A stretch of 64,000 nt of DNA from Marinicrinis sediminis (GTDB lineage: Bacteria; Bacillota; Bacilli; Paenibacillales; KCTC-33676). The stretch's first letter is position 1, and each line of letters opens with the position of its first letter. Made by a program: the position numbers and the translations under genes. Shown piece after piece: positions 33,221 through 40,947 of the stretch. The stretch spans positions 62,001-126,000 of the forward strand of contig NZ_JBHUMM010000001.1 of assembly GCF_042685085.1 (NCBI RefSeq), read 5' to 3'. Below the pieces are notes generated by a model. It worked only from the letters and a program-made list of their open reading frames with translations, had not been told where the DNA came from and made no database searches.

Positions 33221-33982
33221 TTACAGACCGCCATATCTGCGTTTTCGATTTTGGTATTCCCTCACGGCAGAAAAAAACAACTGTTCATCGAAATCTGGCC
33301 AGAATGCCTGTGTAAACCAAAACTCACTGTAAGCCAGCTGCCAGAGCATAAAATTGCTAAGACGAAGCTCGCCACTCGTTCGGATTAGTAAATCGGGGTC
33401 TGGCAGATCCGCGGTCAGGATTCGCTCGCTCATCGTGCATTCGTCGATATCCTCCAGACGCAATCGGTTATCCGCGACATCCCGGGCAATCTGCTTCGTC
33501 GCTTCCATGATTTCCATTCGACTGCCATAATTAATCGCAAAATTCAGGATTAACCCCTGATTGCCAGCCGTCCGCTCGATCGCTTCTTCGATCGGCTCAA
33601 GCGCGTAAGCGGGAAGACGTTCCTTGCTGCCGATCATGCGCACTTGAATATGGTGATCAAGCAGCTCCTGAATCTCGAGTGGAAAGAATTCCTGAGGGAG
33701 CTTCATCAGAAATTCCACTTCCTCCTTGGGCCGTTTCCAGTTTTCGGTGGAAAACGCATACAGCGTCAATACCTTGACACCGATCTCACTGGCTGCGACT
33801 GCGATTTTACGAACATTTTTCATGCCGGTATGATGTCCTGCTGCTCTGGGCAGACCATATTTTTTGGCCCATCGGCCATTTCCATCCATGATGATGGCAA
33901 TGTGACTCGGGACCTTTCCAGATTGTCGCACTTGCTCTGCCGTCAATTTGTTTTGCCTTAGTCTTCTCAGCAGTTGTTTCAT
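33221..33982 (-). CDS. uppS: Undecaprenyl diphosphate synthase (isoprenyl transferase)
   Basis: Adds eight isoprene units to farnesyl diphosphate in cis to make the lipid carrier for cell wall synthesis. It has 253 residues. Motifs are IAIIMDGNGRWAKKYGLPRA at 28-47 with the catalytic Asp, LYAFSTENWKRPKEEV, FAINYGSR, and DLLIRTSGELRLSNFMLWQL with SEFWF near the end. The N-terminal 25 residues are basic. The start ATG follows GGAGG. It comes after the frr terminator, whose T tract is weak, so read-through from the rpsB-side operon is likely. Confidence 0.97.
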   Translation of the reverse strand: MKQLLRRLRQNKLTAEQVRQSGKVPSHIAIIMDGNGRWAKKYGLPRAAGHHTGMKNVRKIAVAASEIGVKVLTLYAFSTENWKRPKEEVEFLMKLPQEFFPLEIQELLDHHIQVRMIGSKERLPAYALEPIEEAIERTAGNQGLILNFAINYGSRMEIMEATKQIARDVADNRLRLEDIDECTMSERILTADLPDPDLLIRTSGELRLSNFMLWQLAYSEFWFTQAFWPDFDEQLFFSAVREYQNRKRRYGGL

Positions 33983-34013
33983 CTTTAATCCTCCATTAAG
34001 GATTCAACAATAC

Positions 34014-34036
34014 ACAAAACCCCACGTTACGCGGGG
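34014..34036 (-). terminator. Hairpin after frr
   Basis: Minus strand CCCCGCGTAACGTGGGG (34036-34020) is a seven-pair stem with a three-base loop and one G-T pair, followed by TTTTGTGT. It starts ten bases past the frr stop. The short T tract suggests partial termination before uppS. Confidence 0.6.
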
Positions 34037-34045
34037 CACATGAGG

Positions 34046-34600
34046 TTAGATCTCTGTAATTTCTTTCTCTTTGGCAGCCAGGACTTGATCTACTTCCGCA
34101 ACAAACTTGTCTGTCAATTTCTGAACATCCTCCTGATGACGGCGGGATTCATCTTCAGAAATCTCCGATTTTTCGAGTTTTTTAATATCATCGTTTACAT
34201 CACGACGTACGTTACGGATGGCCACCTTGGCTTCCTCGCCGAATTTCTTCGTGAGCTTCACCAGCTCCGCCCGTCTTTCCTCAGTTAAGGCCGGAATGAC
34301 AATGCGAATTACGGTTCCATCATTTGAAGGGGTAATACCCAAATCAGATTTCTGGATGCTGCGTTCGATTTCAGCTACGGTCGTTTTGTCCCAAGGCTGA
34401 ATCAACAACGTTCTTGCGTCAGGTGTGGCAATGTTGGCCATCTGATTCAACGGGGTTGGTGAACCATAGTAGTCTACCTGGATGCGATCAAGCAGTGCCG
34501 GATTGGCTCTGCCTGCACGTAGTGCGGACAGTTCCCTTTTCAGCGACTGAATCGCCTTTTGCATTCTTTCTTCCCCGTTTTTCTTTATGCTTTGCGGCAT
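34046..34600 (-). CDS. frr: Ribosome recycling factor
   Basis: Works with EF-G to split post-termination ribosomes. It has 184 residues, the standard size, a two-domain L-shaped protein. Family features are LRAGRANPALLDRIQVDYYG at about 28-47, TPLNQMANI, the IRIVIPALTEERRAELVKLT region and VAIRNVRRDVNDDIKKLEK, with the helical C-terminus. The start ATG follows GGGAG. Only three bases separate it from the pyrH stop, so they are one transcript. A hairpin follows. Confidence 0.97.
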   Translation of the reverse strand: MPQSIKKNGEERMQKAIQSLKRELSALRAGRANPALLDRIQVDYYGSPTPLNQMANIATPDARTLLIQPWDKTTVAEIERSIQKSDLGITPSNDGTVIRIVIPALTEERRAELVKLTKKFGEEAKVAIRNVRRDVNDDIKKLEKSEISEDESRRHQEDVQKLTDKFVAEVDQVLAAKEKEITEI

Positions 34601-34603
34601 GAT

Positions 34604-35329
34604 CTATACACTCCCTTTTACAAGCGTCCCAATTTTTTCACCTAATATTGCCCGCTTGATATTGCCTTCCTCCATAATAGAGAACACGAGCAACGGAATA
34701 TGATTATCCATACAAAGTGAAGAAGCTGTCGAATCCATGACACCCAGATTCTTGTTGAGCACTTCCATGTAAGTGAGTTGATCGTATTTTTGGGCATCTG
34801 GGTCCAGTTTCGGATCTGCAGAATAAACGCCATCCACATTGTTTTTAGCCATGAGAATCACTTCCGCCTCAATTTCAGCAGCGCGAAGTGCAGCTGTCGT
34901 ATCGGTGGAGAAGAACGGATTCCCTGTACCGGAAGCGAAGATGACCACTCTTCCTTTTTCCAGGTGCCGAATGGCTCTCCGGCGAATGTATGGCTCAGCA
35001 ATTTGCTGCATTTCAATGGAGGTCTGAACACGGGTCGGCACTTCAATGGTCTCCAGCGCATCTTGCAGCGCCAGTGAATTCATTACGGTAGCGAGCATGC
35101 CCATATAATCCGCTGTCGCACGATCAATTCCCTGCGAACTGCCTGAAATGCCGCGCCAAATGTTGCCGCCACCCACGACGACTGCCACTTCCACATTCAG
35201 TTCAATTAGTTCTTTCACTTGTGTAGCGATAGAATGAATCGTATTCGCTTCAATTCCAAAGCCCTGGTTGCCTGCCATCGCTTCACCGCTTAGCTTCAAC
35301 ACGACTCGTTTATATTTAGGTTGTTCCAA
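34604..35329 (-). CDS. pyrH: UMP kinase
   Basis: Phosphorylates UMP to UDP in pyrimidine nucleotide synthesis; a hexamer of the amino acid kinase family. It has 241 residues. Motifs are VVLKLSGEAMAG at 8-19, VAVVVGGGNIWRG, the DRATADYMGMLATVMNSLAL segment, ASGTGNPFFSTDTTAALRA and MAKNNVDGVYSADPK. I place the start at TTG 35329 (MEQPKYKRVVLKLSGE), nine bases after GGAGG. The frame is open seven codons further with no better site. It is followed by frr after three bases. The tsf terminator is upstream, so read-through or an unrecognised promoter in 35330-35440 drives it. Confidence 0.96.
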   Translation of the reverse strand: MEQPKYKRVVLKLSGEAMAGNQGFGIEANTIHSIATQVKELIELNVEVAVVVGGGNIWRGISGSSQGIDRATADYMGMLATVMNSLALQDALETIEVPTRVQTSIEMQQIAEPYIRRRAIRHLEKGRVVIFASGTGNPFFSTDTTAALRAAEIEAEVILMAKNNVDGVYSADPKLDPDAQKYDQLTYMEVLNKNLGVMDSTASSLCMDNHIPLLVFSIMEEGNIKRAILGEKIGTLVKGSV

Positions 35330-35440
35330 AGAACCAATCCTCCAATCCATTCCACTTCCAATATAATCAGGCTGCTATCCTGTCCATGCGTCAACAAGCA
35401 GATCCTCCTGCTGTCTCGTCTTTCCATTCACGAAGATGGT

Positions 35441-35467
35441 AAAAAAGAAGGAACACACGGGTGTTCC
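35441..35467 (-). terminator. Terminator after tsf
   Basis: Minus strand GGAACAC-CCGT-GTGTTCC (35467-35450), a seven-pair perfect stem, followed by TTCTTTTTT. It lies 27 bases past the tsf stop. Confidence 0.85.
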
Positions 35468-35493
35468 ATCTTCTTGCACCATGCGATATGGAA

Positions 35494-36147
35494 TTATTGG
35501 CCTTTTACTTGCGCCATGACTTCATCAACGAAGTTGTCTTCTTTTTTCTCCAAGCCTTCTCCAAGCTCATAGCGAACGAAGCGGCGAATAGAGATATTCT
35601 CACCAATGGTAGAGATTTTTTCATTGACAAGTTCTGCCACGGTTTTGTCCGGATCTTTGACGAAAGATTGCTCAAGGAGACAGTATTCCTCGTAATATTT
35701 GTTCATGCGGCCATCGACCATTTTGTCCACGATTTTTTCCGGCTTGCCTTCATTCAGAGCTTGGGTACGCAGAATTTCACGCTCTTTGTCCAGCTCAGCT
35801 TGTGGCACTTCTTCACGACGCACAAATTTAGGATTGGAAGCTGCAATATGCATCGCGATATCTCTAACGAATTCCTGGAAACCTTCGTTTTTCGCAACAA
35901 AGTCTGTTTCACAGTTGATTTCAACCAGAACGCCGATACGACCGCCTGCATGTATGTACGATGCAACCGCTCCTTCTGTTGCTGCTCTGCCTGCTTTGTT
36001 CGCTGCAGCAGATAGACCTTTCTCACGAAGCACTTCAATCGCTTTGTCGATATTTCCTTCTGCTTCTTCCAGTGCTTTCTTGCAATCCAGCATGCCTGCA
36101 CCTGTTTTTTCTCTCAGTTCCTTTACTGCGCTTGCATTAACTGCCAT
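35494..36147 (-). CDS. tsf: Translation elongation factor Ts
   Basis: The nucleotide exchange factor for EF-Tu. It has 217 residues, the shorter Firmicutes and cyanobacterial type. The N-terminal UBA-like domain and signature are seen in LREKTGAGMLDCKKALEEAE (about 12-31) and VLVEINCETDFVAKNEGFQE (about 75-94). The C-terminal part is a single, shortened core. The start is ATG 36147 (MAVNASAVKELREK) after AAAGGAGG; the open frame upstream runs through the rpsB-tsf hairpin and is not translated. It is downstream of rpsB with a strong hairpin between them. Confidence 0.97.
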   Translation of the reverse strand: MAVNASAVKELREKTGAGMLDCKKALEEAEGNIDKAIEVLREKGLSAAANKAGRAATEGAVASYIHAGGRIGVLVEINCETDFVAKNEGFQEFVRDIAMHIAASNPKFVRREEVPQAELDKEREILRTQALNEGKPEKIVDKMVDGRMNKYYEEYCLLEQSFVKDPDKTVAELVNEKISTIGENISIRRFVRYELGEGLEKKEDNFVDEVMAQVKGQ

Positions 36148-36202
36148 GATGGTTCCTCCTTTATATTCAACCCGATATGTTTGTGTGTACGTACCTTTTT
36201 TC

Positions 36203-36246
36203 AAAAAAAGGGTGGTGATAGGTTTGTAATAACCTTCCAACCACCC
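36203..36246 (-). terminator. Strong hairpin with T tract between rpsB and tsf
   Basis: Minus strand GGGTGGT ... ACCACCC (36246-36240 with 36216-36210), with an inner AGGTT/AACCT stem, followed by seven T. It looks like an intrinsic terminator 15 bases after rpsB. Since tsf has no obvious promoter in the remaining about 55 bases, it probably reduces rather than blocks tsf expression. Confidence 0.85.
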
Positions 36247-36261
36247 CTTTACATGCCATGC

Positions 36262-36960
36262 TTACGCTGTAGTTTGCTCACCTTGCTGGGATTCGATGAC
36301 TGCATCCGCCATTTTGCCTGTCAGCAATTTCACGGCACGAATCGCATCATCATTACCCGGGATCACATAGTCGATTTCATCCGGATCACAGTTTGTATCC
36401 ACGATGCCTACGATTGGGATGCCCAATTTGCGCGCTTCTGCTACTGCAATGCGCTCTTTGCGAGGATCGATGATAAACAATGCATCTGGAAGCTTCTTCA
36501 TATGCTTAATGCCGCCGAGGAATTTCTCCAGACGAGCTTTTTCTTTTCTAAGCAGGATGACTTCTTTTTTAGGCAGAACTTCAAACGTTCCGTCTTCTTC
36601 CATACGGTCCAGTTCATGAAGACGATTCGTACGCTTCTGGATCGTTTCGAAGTTTGTCAAAGTACCACCCAACCATCTTTGGTTGATGTAGTACATGCCA
36701 CAACGCTCTGCTTCGTCCTTAACGGAGTCCTGAGCCTGTTTTTTTGTACCTACAAACATGATCGTTCCATTGTCTTCTGCAATGGACTTAACAAAGTTGT
36801 AAGCCTCTTCTACTTTCTTGACCGTCTTTTGCAGGTCAATAATGTAAATGCCGTTTCTTTCGGTGAAGATGTATCGATCCATTTTCGGATTCCAACGACG
36901 AGTCTGATGACCGAAGTGTACCCCAGCTTCCAAAAGCTGTTTCATGGAGATTACTGCCAT
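36262..36960 (-). CDS. rpsB: 30S ribosomal protein S2
   Basis: A late-assembling small-subunit protein at the head-body junction, which also recruits S1-type proteins. It has 232 residues. Signatures are MKQLLEAGVHFGHQTRRWNP at the N-terminus, TIMFVGTKKQAQDSVKDEAE, the INQRWLGGTLTNFETI segment and LPDALFIIDPRKERIAVAEA with PIVGIVDTNCDPD. The start is ATG 36960 (MAVISMKQLLEAG) after GAGGAGGTG; an in-frame GTG two codons upstream overlaps the ribosome site. It opens the rpsB-tsf-pyrH-frr operon from its own promoter. Confidence 0.98.
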   Translation of the reverse strand: MAVISMKQLLEAGVHFGHQTRRWNPKMDRYIFTERNGIYIIDLQKTVKKVEEAYNFVKSIAEDNGTIMFVGTKKQAQDSVKDEAERCGMYYINQRWLGGTLTNFETIQKRTNRLHELDRMEEDGTFEVLPKKEVILLRKEKARLEKFLGGIKHMKKLPDALFIIDPRKERIAVAEARKLGIPIVGIVDTNCDPDEIDYVIPGNDDAIRAVKLLTGKMADAVIESQQGEQTTA

Positions 36961-37016
36961 CCTCACGCACCTCCTCTATGAATGGTTTTTGTTTTCCTCC
37001 GCTATCTTCATCTTTC

Positions 37017-37048
37017 GACAAGACTTCCAATATCGAAGCACCCTTGTC
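37017..37048 (-). promoter_or_regulatory. Hairpin in the rpsB leader
   Basis: In the about 115-base rpsB leader, GACAAG and CTTGTC (37048-37043 with 37022-37017) pair, with an inner CTTC/GAAG stem and a GATATT-type loop. It could be part of an S2 autoregulatory leader or just a stabilising stem. Identity is not established. Confidence 0.4.
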
Positions 37049-37083
37049 AAAATTGGACAGCGTGTGTATTAACACCGTCAAAT

Positions 37084-37112
37084 AATATACCATATCTGAA
37101 TAGGGGTTGCAA
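37084..37112 (-). promoter_or_regulatory. Sigma-A promoter of rpsB-tsf
   Basis: TTGCAA (37112-37107), a 17-base spacer and TATATT (37089-37084) on the minus strand. Each box matches five of six consensus positions. The predicted start is near 37077. It lies just past the terminator of the motility block. Confidence 0.75.
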
Positions 37113-37135
37113 CTCCGTTTTTTCATTCACCTAAC

Positions 37136-37180
37136 AAAAAGATCCTGAGCGGTGTCTGTCCATCCAGACACCGCTCAGGA
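37136..37180 (-). terminator. Strong terminator ending the motility block
   Basis: A 16-pair perfect stem (TCCTGAGCGGTGTCTG with CAGACACCGCTCAGGA, 37180-37143) with a six-base loop, followed by a T tract (TCTTTTTG) on the minus strand. The TGA stop of the preceding gene lies inside the upstream arm. Confidence 0.95.
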
Positions 37181-37699
37181 CCTCGTAATTCGGGCAATAA
37201 TGTCTTCCATTTCGGGGTCATCTTCAAAGACGTACACACCCAGTTGAATTTTGGAATGAAGCTGTCTCTCATCGAAGATGGAAATAAAGGCAGACTTGTC
37301 TGTGATCAGATCAAGATCAAGCAGCACGTTAGCCACTTCATTGGACGTCATCGAAGGAGAAATATAAAAGGAGCGTACGTATTTACCTGTCGGATCATCT
37401 GATGACCTGCCTTTTTCCCATTCGGATTTCGCTTTTGCAATCTCCGCCTCCACCTCATCTCGGGTATACCCGGCTTCCCCGGCAGCGTCGTCTGCTTGTC
37501 CAGCCGGCTTCACTTCATAGCCTAGCCTGTCTGCTGCCTCTTCCAGCTGTTCCAGGCTCAGGTTGCCTGGATCATGAGCCAGCTCGTTGTCTTTGAATGA
37601 ATCCAGTTTGCTGCTGCCTGCATTCATCAGAAAGATTAGAATTGCAGCCAAAAACATGCCGATGCCCAGTCCACGCAAAAACAAGCTATTTTTGAGCAC
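37175..37699 (-). CDS. Membrane-anchored protein with an MltG-like N-terminal (LysM-like) domain only
   Basis: A 174-residue protein of unknown function. An N-terminal membrane anchor is at about 9-27 (RGLGIGMFLAAILIFLMNAG), followed by an acidic spacer. The C-terminal half (about 107-170) reads FYISPSMTSNEVANVLLDL, then ITDKSAF and QLGVYVFEDDPEMEDIIARI. This follows the pattern of the domain that precedes the catalytic part in MltG (YceG) endolytic transglycosylases. No catalytic domain is present, so a binding role at the cell wall is my inference. It overlaps the SwrB-like gene by 14 bases and is the last gene of the motility operon. Its stop lies within the terminator stem. Confidence 0.75.
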   Translation of the reverse strand: MLKNSLFLRGLGIGMFLAAILIFLMNAGSSKLDSFKDNELAHDPGNLSLEQLEEAADRLGYEVKPAGQADDAAGEAGYTRDEVEAEIAKAKSEWEKGRSSDDPTGKYVRSFYISPSMTSNEVANVLLDLDLITDKSAFISIFDERQLHSKIQLGVYVFEDDPEMEDIIARITRS

Positions 37700-38237
37700 G
37701 TTCCTGTTCCTCCTGTGCGGCTAGAGTAATAATTAGCTGAACTTCGCCCTTGTTTATCCCCTGGCTTTTGGCAATATGCTCAATCGATTTTCCCTGACGA
37801 TGCATATCAAGCAGGGTTTCGTAACGCACGGCGATCGAGTCCGGATCGGGCTGACTGTCCAACTGGACGGAAGGTTCAGCAGAAAGGGCTGTATCTGCCT
37901 GATTCACCGGCCTTTGCTCTATACGCTCTGCGGTGATGGCGTGCGCATGCTTAAGCTCACTCAATTCCGTTGACAGACGCTCATTCTCCTTCACAAGGTC
38001 ATGCATCTGCTCCTTCAATGCATGCAATTCATCTTCCAGTCTGGATTTGGTCTGATCAACATGCTGAACCACTCGTTCATTGTCTTCCGAAATATCCGAC
38101 GAAAATTGCGTAAAGGCATCCTCCATCTCTCGAATGAGATCCGAAGGTGCCTGGTTATGCTGTTTCTTGCTTTGTATTGCAGAAAACACGACAATAACAG
38201 CTCCGAGCAATGCAATTAGCTGCCATGATTCTTCCAT
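37686..38237 (-). CDS. SwrB-like membrane-anchored coiled-coil protein
   Basis: A 183-residue protein with one N-terminal membrane segment (WQLIALLGAVIVVFSAIQS, about 5-23). A long coiled coil follows at about 35-105, with heptads in LEDELHALKEQMHDLVKENE. A linker leads to a C-terminal helix-turn-helix-like stretch (DMHRQGKSIEHIAKSQGIN, then KGEVQLII). This layout and the position between sigD and rpsB match SwrB (YlxL) of B. subtilis, which promotes assembly of the flagellar export gate and swarming. Sequence identity is low to my eye, so I give no symbol. Its end overlaps the next gene by 14 bases. Confidence 0.75.
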   Translation of the reverse strand: MEESWQLIALLGAVIVVFSAIQSKKQHNQAPSDLIREMEDAFTQFSSDISEDNERVVQHVDQTKSRLEDELHALKEQMHDLVKENERLSTELSELKHAHAITAERIEQRPVNQADTALSAEPSVQLDSQPDPDSIAVRYETLLDMHRQGKSIEHIAKSQGINKGEVQLIITLAAQEEQERAQK

Positions 38238-38316
38238 ATGGGTACTCCTTTATCCGCATTCATTTTGCTTCGTCTGAATGGCTCAACCGCCGGGATATAA
38301 ACGTGCGACTATGCAT

Positions 38317-38646
38317 CTACAGGGACAGATCAATATGCTTTCCCTTGTGAGGATGCACCCACTTGTCCTGGCTCTTCTGATCATCTCCCTTTTTGGAAGG
38401 TGATTTCTTGTTGGATGAGCTGCCTTCCTGACCATGACGGGAGGCGGACTCGTCATCACGAATGATAGCCCCGTCTGTATGCTCCAATTCCTCCGTCGCT
38501 TTCTTTCTGCGGTCATTCTGCTTCACGGTAGATGCGGCCAGCATTTGCTGCTCTATGGTCGGACGATCCATTTGCTGTTTTTGCTGTGCACCAGCTTCTG
38601 AGGTTCGAGGGAGCGCGATTTGCAGTTCAATCGGTTTAAGGTTCAT
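38317..38646 (-). CDS. Small polar protein of unknown function in the motility operon
   Basis: A 109-residue protein with no membrane segment. The conserved-looking N-terminus is MNLKPIELQIALPRTSEAGA. The middle is charged and low in complexity (Lys, Ser, Asp, Gln), and the C-terminus is DKWVHPHKGKHIDLSL. I recall similar short proteins ending in HPxKGxxIDxS next to the flagellar genes of Brevibacillus and Paenibacillus, all without a known function. The start is ATG 38646, eight bases after AAGGAGGG. It lies 46 bases after fapA and before the SwrB-like gene, so a role in flagella is likely only by context. Confidence 0.75.
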   Translation of the reverse strand: MNLKPIELQIALPRTSEAGAQQKQQMDRPTIEQQMLAASTVKQNDRRKKATEELEHTDGAIIRDDESASRHGQEGSSSNKKSPSKKGDDQKSQDKWVHPHKGKHIDLSL

Positions 38647-38692
38647 CCCGATTGCCCTCCTTTCCATTGAATAGACTGGATTCCATCAGGCA

Positions 38693-40096
38693 TCACGACT
38701 TGCCGGTCGAAGCAATTTCCCCTTCATGCAGATGGAAATGAATATACTTCATCTCATCCTTGATAAACTTCACCTGGCGTCCGATGACAATCTTGGCTCC
38801 ACCATAGATCGTATGTTGAACGTCAATATAGGCATCGACTGATTCCTCCAACGCCTTTTCGATCATCAGCATGCGTTCTTTGGCTTCTGCTGTATCTTCT
38901 TCCAGCTGTTTTTTCGTATTGTTCAGCTTGATCCGCATCGCCAGCTTGTCCTTGTCTATCTGACCGGTCGAAGCCAGTTGATCGAGAATCTTCAGCGCTT
39001 TTTCTGTTTTGTCCATGTTGCTTTTGAACTCCGTGATTTTTTTGCGCAATTCGGTTAACTCATTCCGCAGTTCAGGCAGTACGCCCACCTCTATCGTCGT
39101 CGCCGTAGACATGGAGTTTCCGATGGATCGAGCCGTGACATGTTCACCCGCCTGGATGACGCCGCCCACGATCAGCCCCTTGCTGCCGGAGCAGACAACC
39201 GATTTGCCAGCCCGAATATGAGAATGCATGATACTCTGAGAAACGATGACTTCCTCGCCTGCCTCCACATGAGCATCCTGGATAAATGCGCTCTTAATAT
39301 TGACGGCCGCACGGACGTGCCCTTTGTTATGCCCGAGAATGCCCGCTGTAATATCGATGGAGCCTCCTGCTTCCAAAACGGCGCCTTCTACGCCGCCTAT
39401 GACACGGATGTCCCCTGCCGCATTGATTTTAAATCCATCCAGCACGTTTCCTCTGATGACGACATTGCCGATAAAATCGATGTTGCCGACACTGTAATCC
39501 ACATCTCCATTCACCTCATAGACTGGAAATACGTTCATTTTTCCATCATCCGTAAAGGTGAACAAGCCGTCAATAGCGGCATACAGGGTACTACCATCCG
39601 GGTCGCAGACTACATTTTTCCCGATTTTGAACCGGGCTTCTTTGCCATTTTTGCATGGAATCGCATCTCCAGATACCGAAATACCAGGTGTTCCTTCCTC
39701 AGGGGGAATCTTTTTGGCGATGGGCTGTCCCTTGCTTACATTGTTCAGACGACGCACTTCCTTGAGATCCACCGCTCCATCACCCGTTTTCCTCGGAGCC
39801 AGTTCTTCGTTCTCAGTCGGATAAATCAAATCAATGATGCCGTCCTTGCCATCCACTGGAGCCTGTCCAAGCGCTATGGTGGATTTGGTGAGGTAGTAAG
39901 ACGAAGGATCGGCACATATTTGCGCAAGCACATCGGACAGGATGCCATGCTTGATGCCCTTCGCATTCAAAAATTGCTCGACTTCCCCAACGGTCAACAC
40001 CATCTCGTCGTCATCGGCAGGTTTGAAAGCCAAATCAGCCTCCAGGCGATCGGAGCTGACATCGACTTGAATCCATCGCTCCAACTGTCTATTCAT
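38693..40096 (-). CDS. fapA: FapA-family (DUF342) protein
   Basis: A DUF342 protein of 467 residues. The N-terminal domain (about 1-160) is followed by a beta-helix-like region of repeated Gly/Val-rich strands (GNVVIRGNVLDGFKINAAGD, GGVEGAVLEAGGSIDI, VSQSIMHSHIRAGKSVVCSG), resembling bactofilin-type polymers. A coiled coil (about 345-425) precedes a C-terminal domain with IYGGAKIVIGRQVKFIKDE. FapA in Vibrio is needed for polar flagellum formation and is controlled by the glucose phosphotransferase protein EIIA. Location directly after sigD fits a flagellar or cell-surface role, but the Gram-positive function is unknown to me. The start ATG is after AGGAGAG. Confidence 0.85.
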   Translation of the reverse strand: MNRQLERWIQVDVSSDRLEADLAFKPADDDEMVLTVGEVEQFLNAKGIKHGILSDVLAQICADPSSYYLTKSTIALGQAPVDGKDGIIDLIYPTENEELAPRKTGDGAVDLKEVRRLNNVSKGQPIAKKIPPEEGTPGISVSGDAIPCKNGKEARFKIGKNVVCDPDGSTLYAAIDGLFTFTDDGKMNVFPVYEVNGDVDYSVGNIDFIGNVVIRGNVLDGFKINAAGDIRVIGGVEGAVLEAGGSIDITAGILGHNKGHVRAAVNIKSAFIQDAHVEAGEEVIVSQSIMHSHIRAGKSVVCSGSKGLIVGGVIQAGEHVTARSIGNSMSTATTIEVGVLPELRNELTELRKKITEFKSNMDKTEKALKILDQLASTGQIDKDKLAMRIKLNNTKKQLEEDTAEAKERMLMIEKALEESVDAYIDVQHTIYGGAKIVIGRQVKFIKDEMKYIHFHLHEGEIASTGKS

Positions 40097-40138
40097 GTCT
40101 ATTCCACTCTCCTAACATGAAGCTCTGCACGCTCATTT

Positions 40139-40933
40139 CTACACTTCATTAAGCAGTTGTTCTTTCATCCTCTGCAGGGCGCCACGCAATCTCAGAATAG
40201 CCTTGGAATGCAACTGAGAAATTCGCGAAGGGGTCAAAGACAGCACTTCGGAAATCTCGGTCAAGGTCAAATCCTCAAAATACATGAGGGTAATGACGGT
40301 GCGTTCCTTTTCGGTCAATCGCTCTATTCCTTCTGCAAGACATTGCTTCAGATAAACATCGTGTACGGTAGAATCAGGACGTTTCACGTTATCATCAGTC
40401 AGCATGGACAGGCGAGTCTCTGATTCCTCTTCTCGAAGCGGTTCTTCCAGCGACGTAAGGGTTGTGACTGCCACCTCCTGAAGCATCTGATGGTATTCAT
40501 GCAGTTCAATACCCAGATGCTCACTGACCTCTTGATCGGAAGCGGTTCTCAAATGGTGTTGTTCCAGTACCTGGTAGGCCTCTTCCAGCTTTTTGGCCTT
40601 GTCTCTCACAGACCGCGGAACCCAGTCTCCCTGGCGAAGCCCATCGATGATGGCCCCCCTGATTCGCCAGGTGGCATACGTTTCGAACATCAATCCACGA
40701 GACAGATCAAATTTGTCTACGGCATCAATCAATCCCATCACACCATGACTGCTCAAATCATCCCTCGATACATTGCCCGGCATGCCTATAGCCAGGCGAT
40801 GCACCACGTAATCGACCAGAGGCAGATGCTTTTCAATTAGCGAACGCTTGGCATTCAGGTCCTGATGTTCTTTCCAAGCGAGCCACAGCTCCTGCTCGGA
40901 TAATGGTGTCTGTTTCTCTGCACCTGAATTCAT
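40139..40933 (-). CDS. sigD: Flagellar/motility sigma factor SigD (FliA)
   Basis: An alternative sigma factor that directs RNA polymerase to late flagellar, chemotaxis and autolysin genes. It has 264 residues. Region 2 is at about 20-95 (LVDYVVHRLAIGMPGNVSRD, then GVMGLIDAVDKFD and FETYATWRIRGAIIDGLR). Region 3 is at about 115-165, and region 4 at the C-terminus (LTEKERTVITLMYFEDLTLT and SLTPSRISQLHSKAILRLR). I start at ATG 40933 (MNSGAEKQTPLSEQ), six bases after GGGTGGTG. It sits near the end of the fla/che operon, as in B. subtilis, where distance from the promoter influences SigD levels. Confidence 0.96.
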   Translation of the reverse strand: MNSGAEKQTPLSEQELWLAWKEHQDLNAKRSLIEKHLPLVDYVVHRLAIGMPGNVSRDDLSSHGVMGLIDAVDKFDLSRGLMFETYATWRIRGAIIDGLRQGDWVPRSVRDKAKKLEEAYQVLEQHHLRTASDQEVSEHLGIELHEYHQMLQEVAVTTLTSLEEPLREEESETRLSMLTDDNVKRPDSTVHDVYLKQCLAEGIERLTEKERTVITLMYFEDLTLTEISEVLSLTPSRISQLHSKAILRLRGALQRMKEQLLNEV

Positions 40934-40947
40934 GGTAATCACCACCC

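Noticed and set aside
35330..35440. Possible pyrH promoter with TTGACG and TATATT
   Set aside because: The two boxes are 23 bases apart, too far for a sigma-A promoter.
39140..40120. Plus-strand frame of 326 codons
   Set aside because: Shadow of fapA; no recognisable motif.
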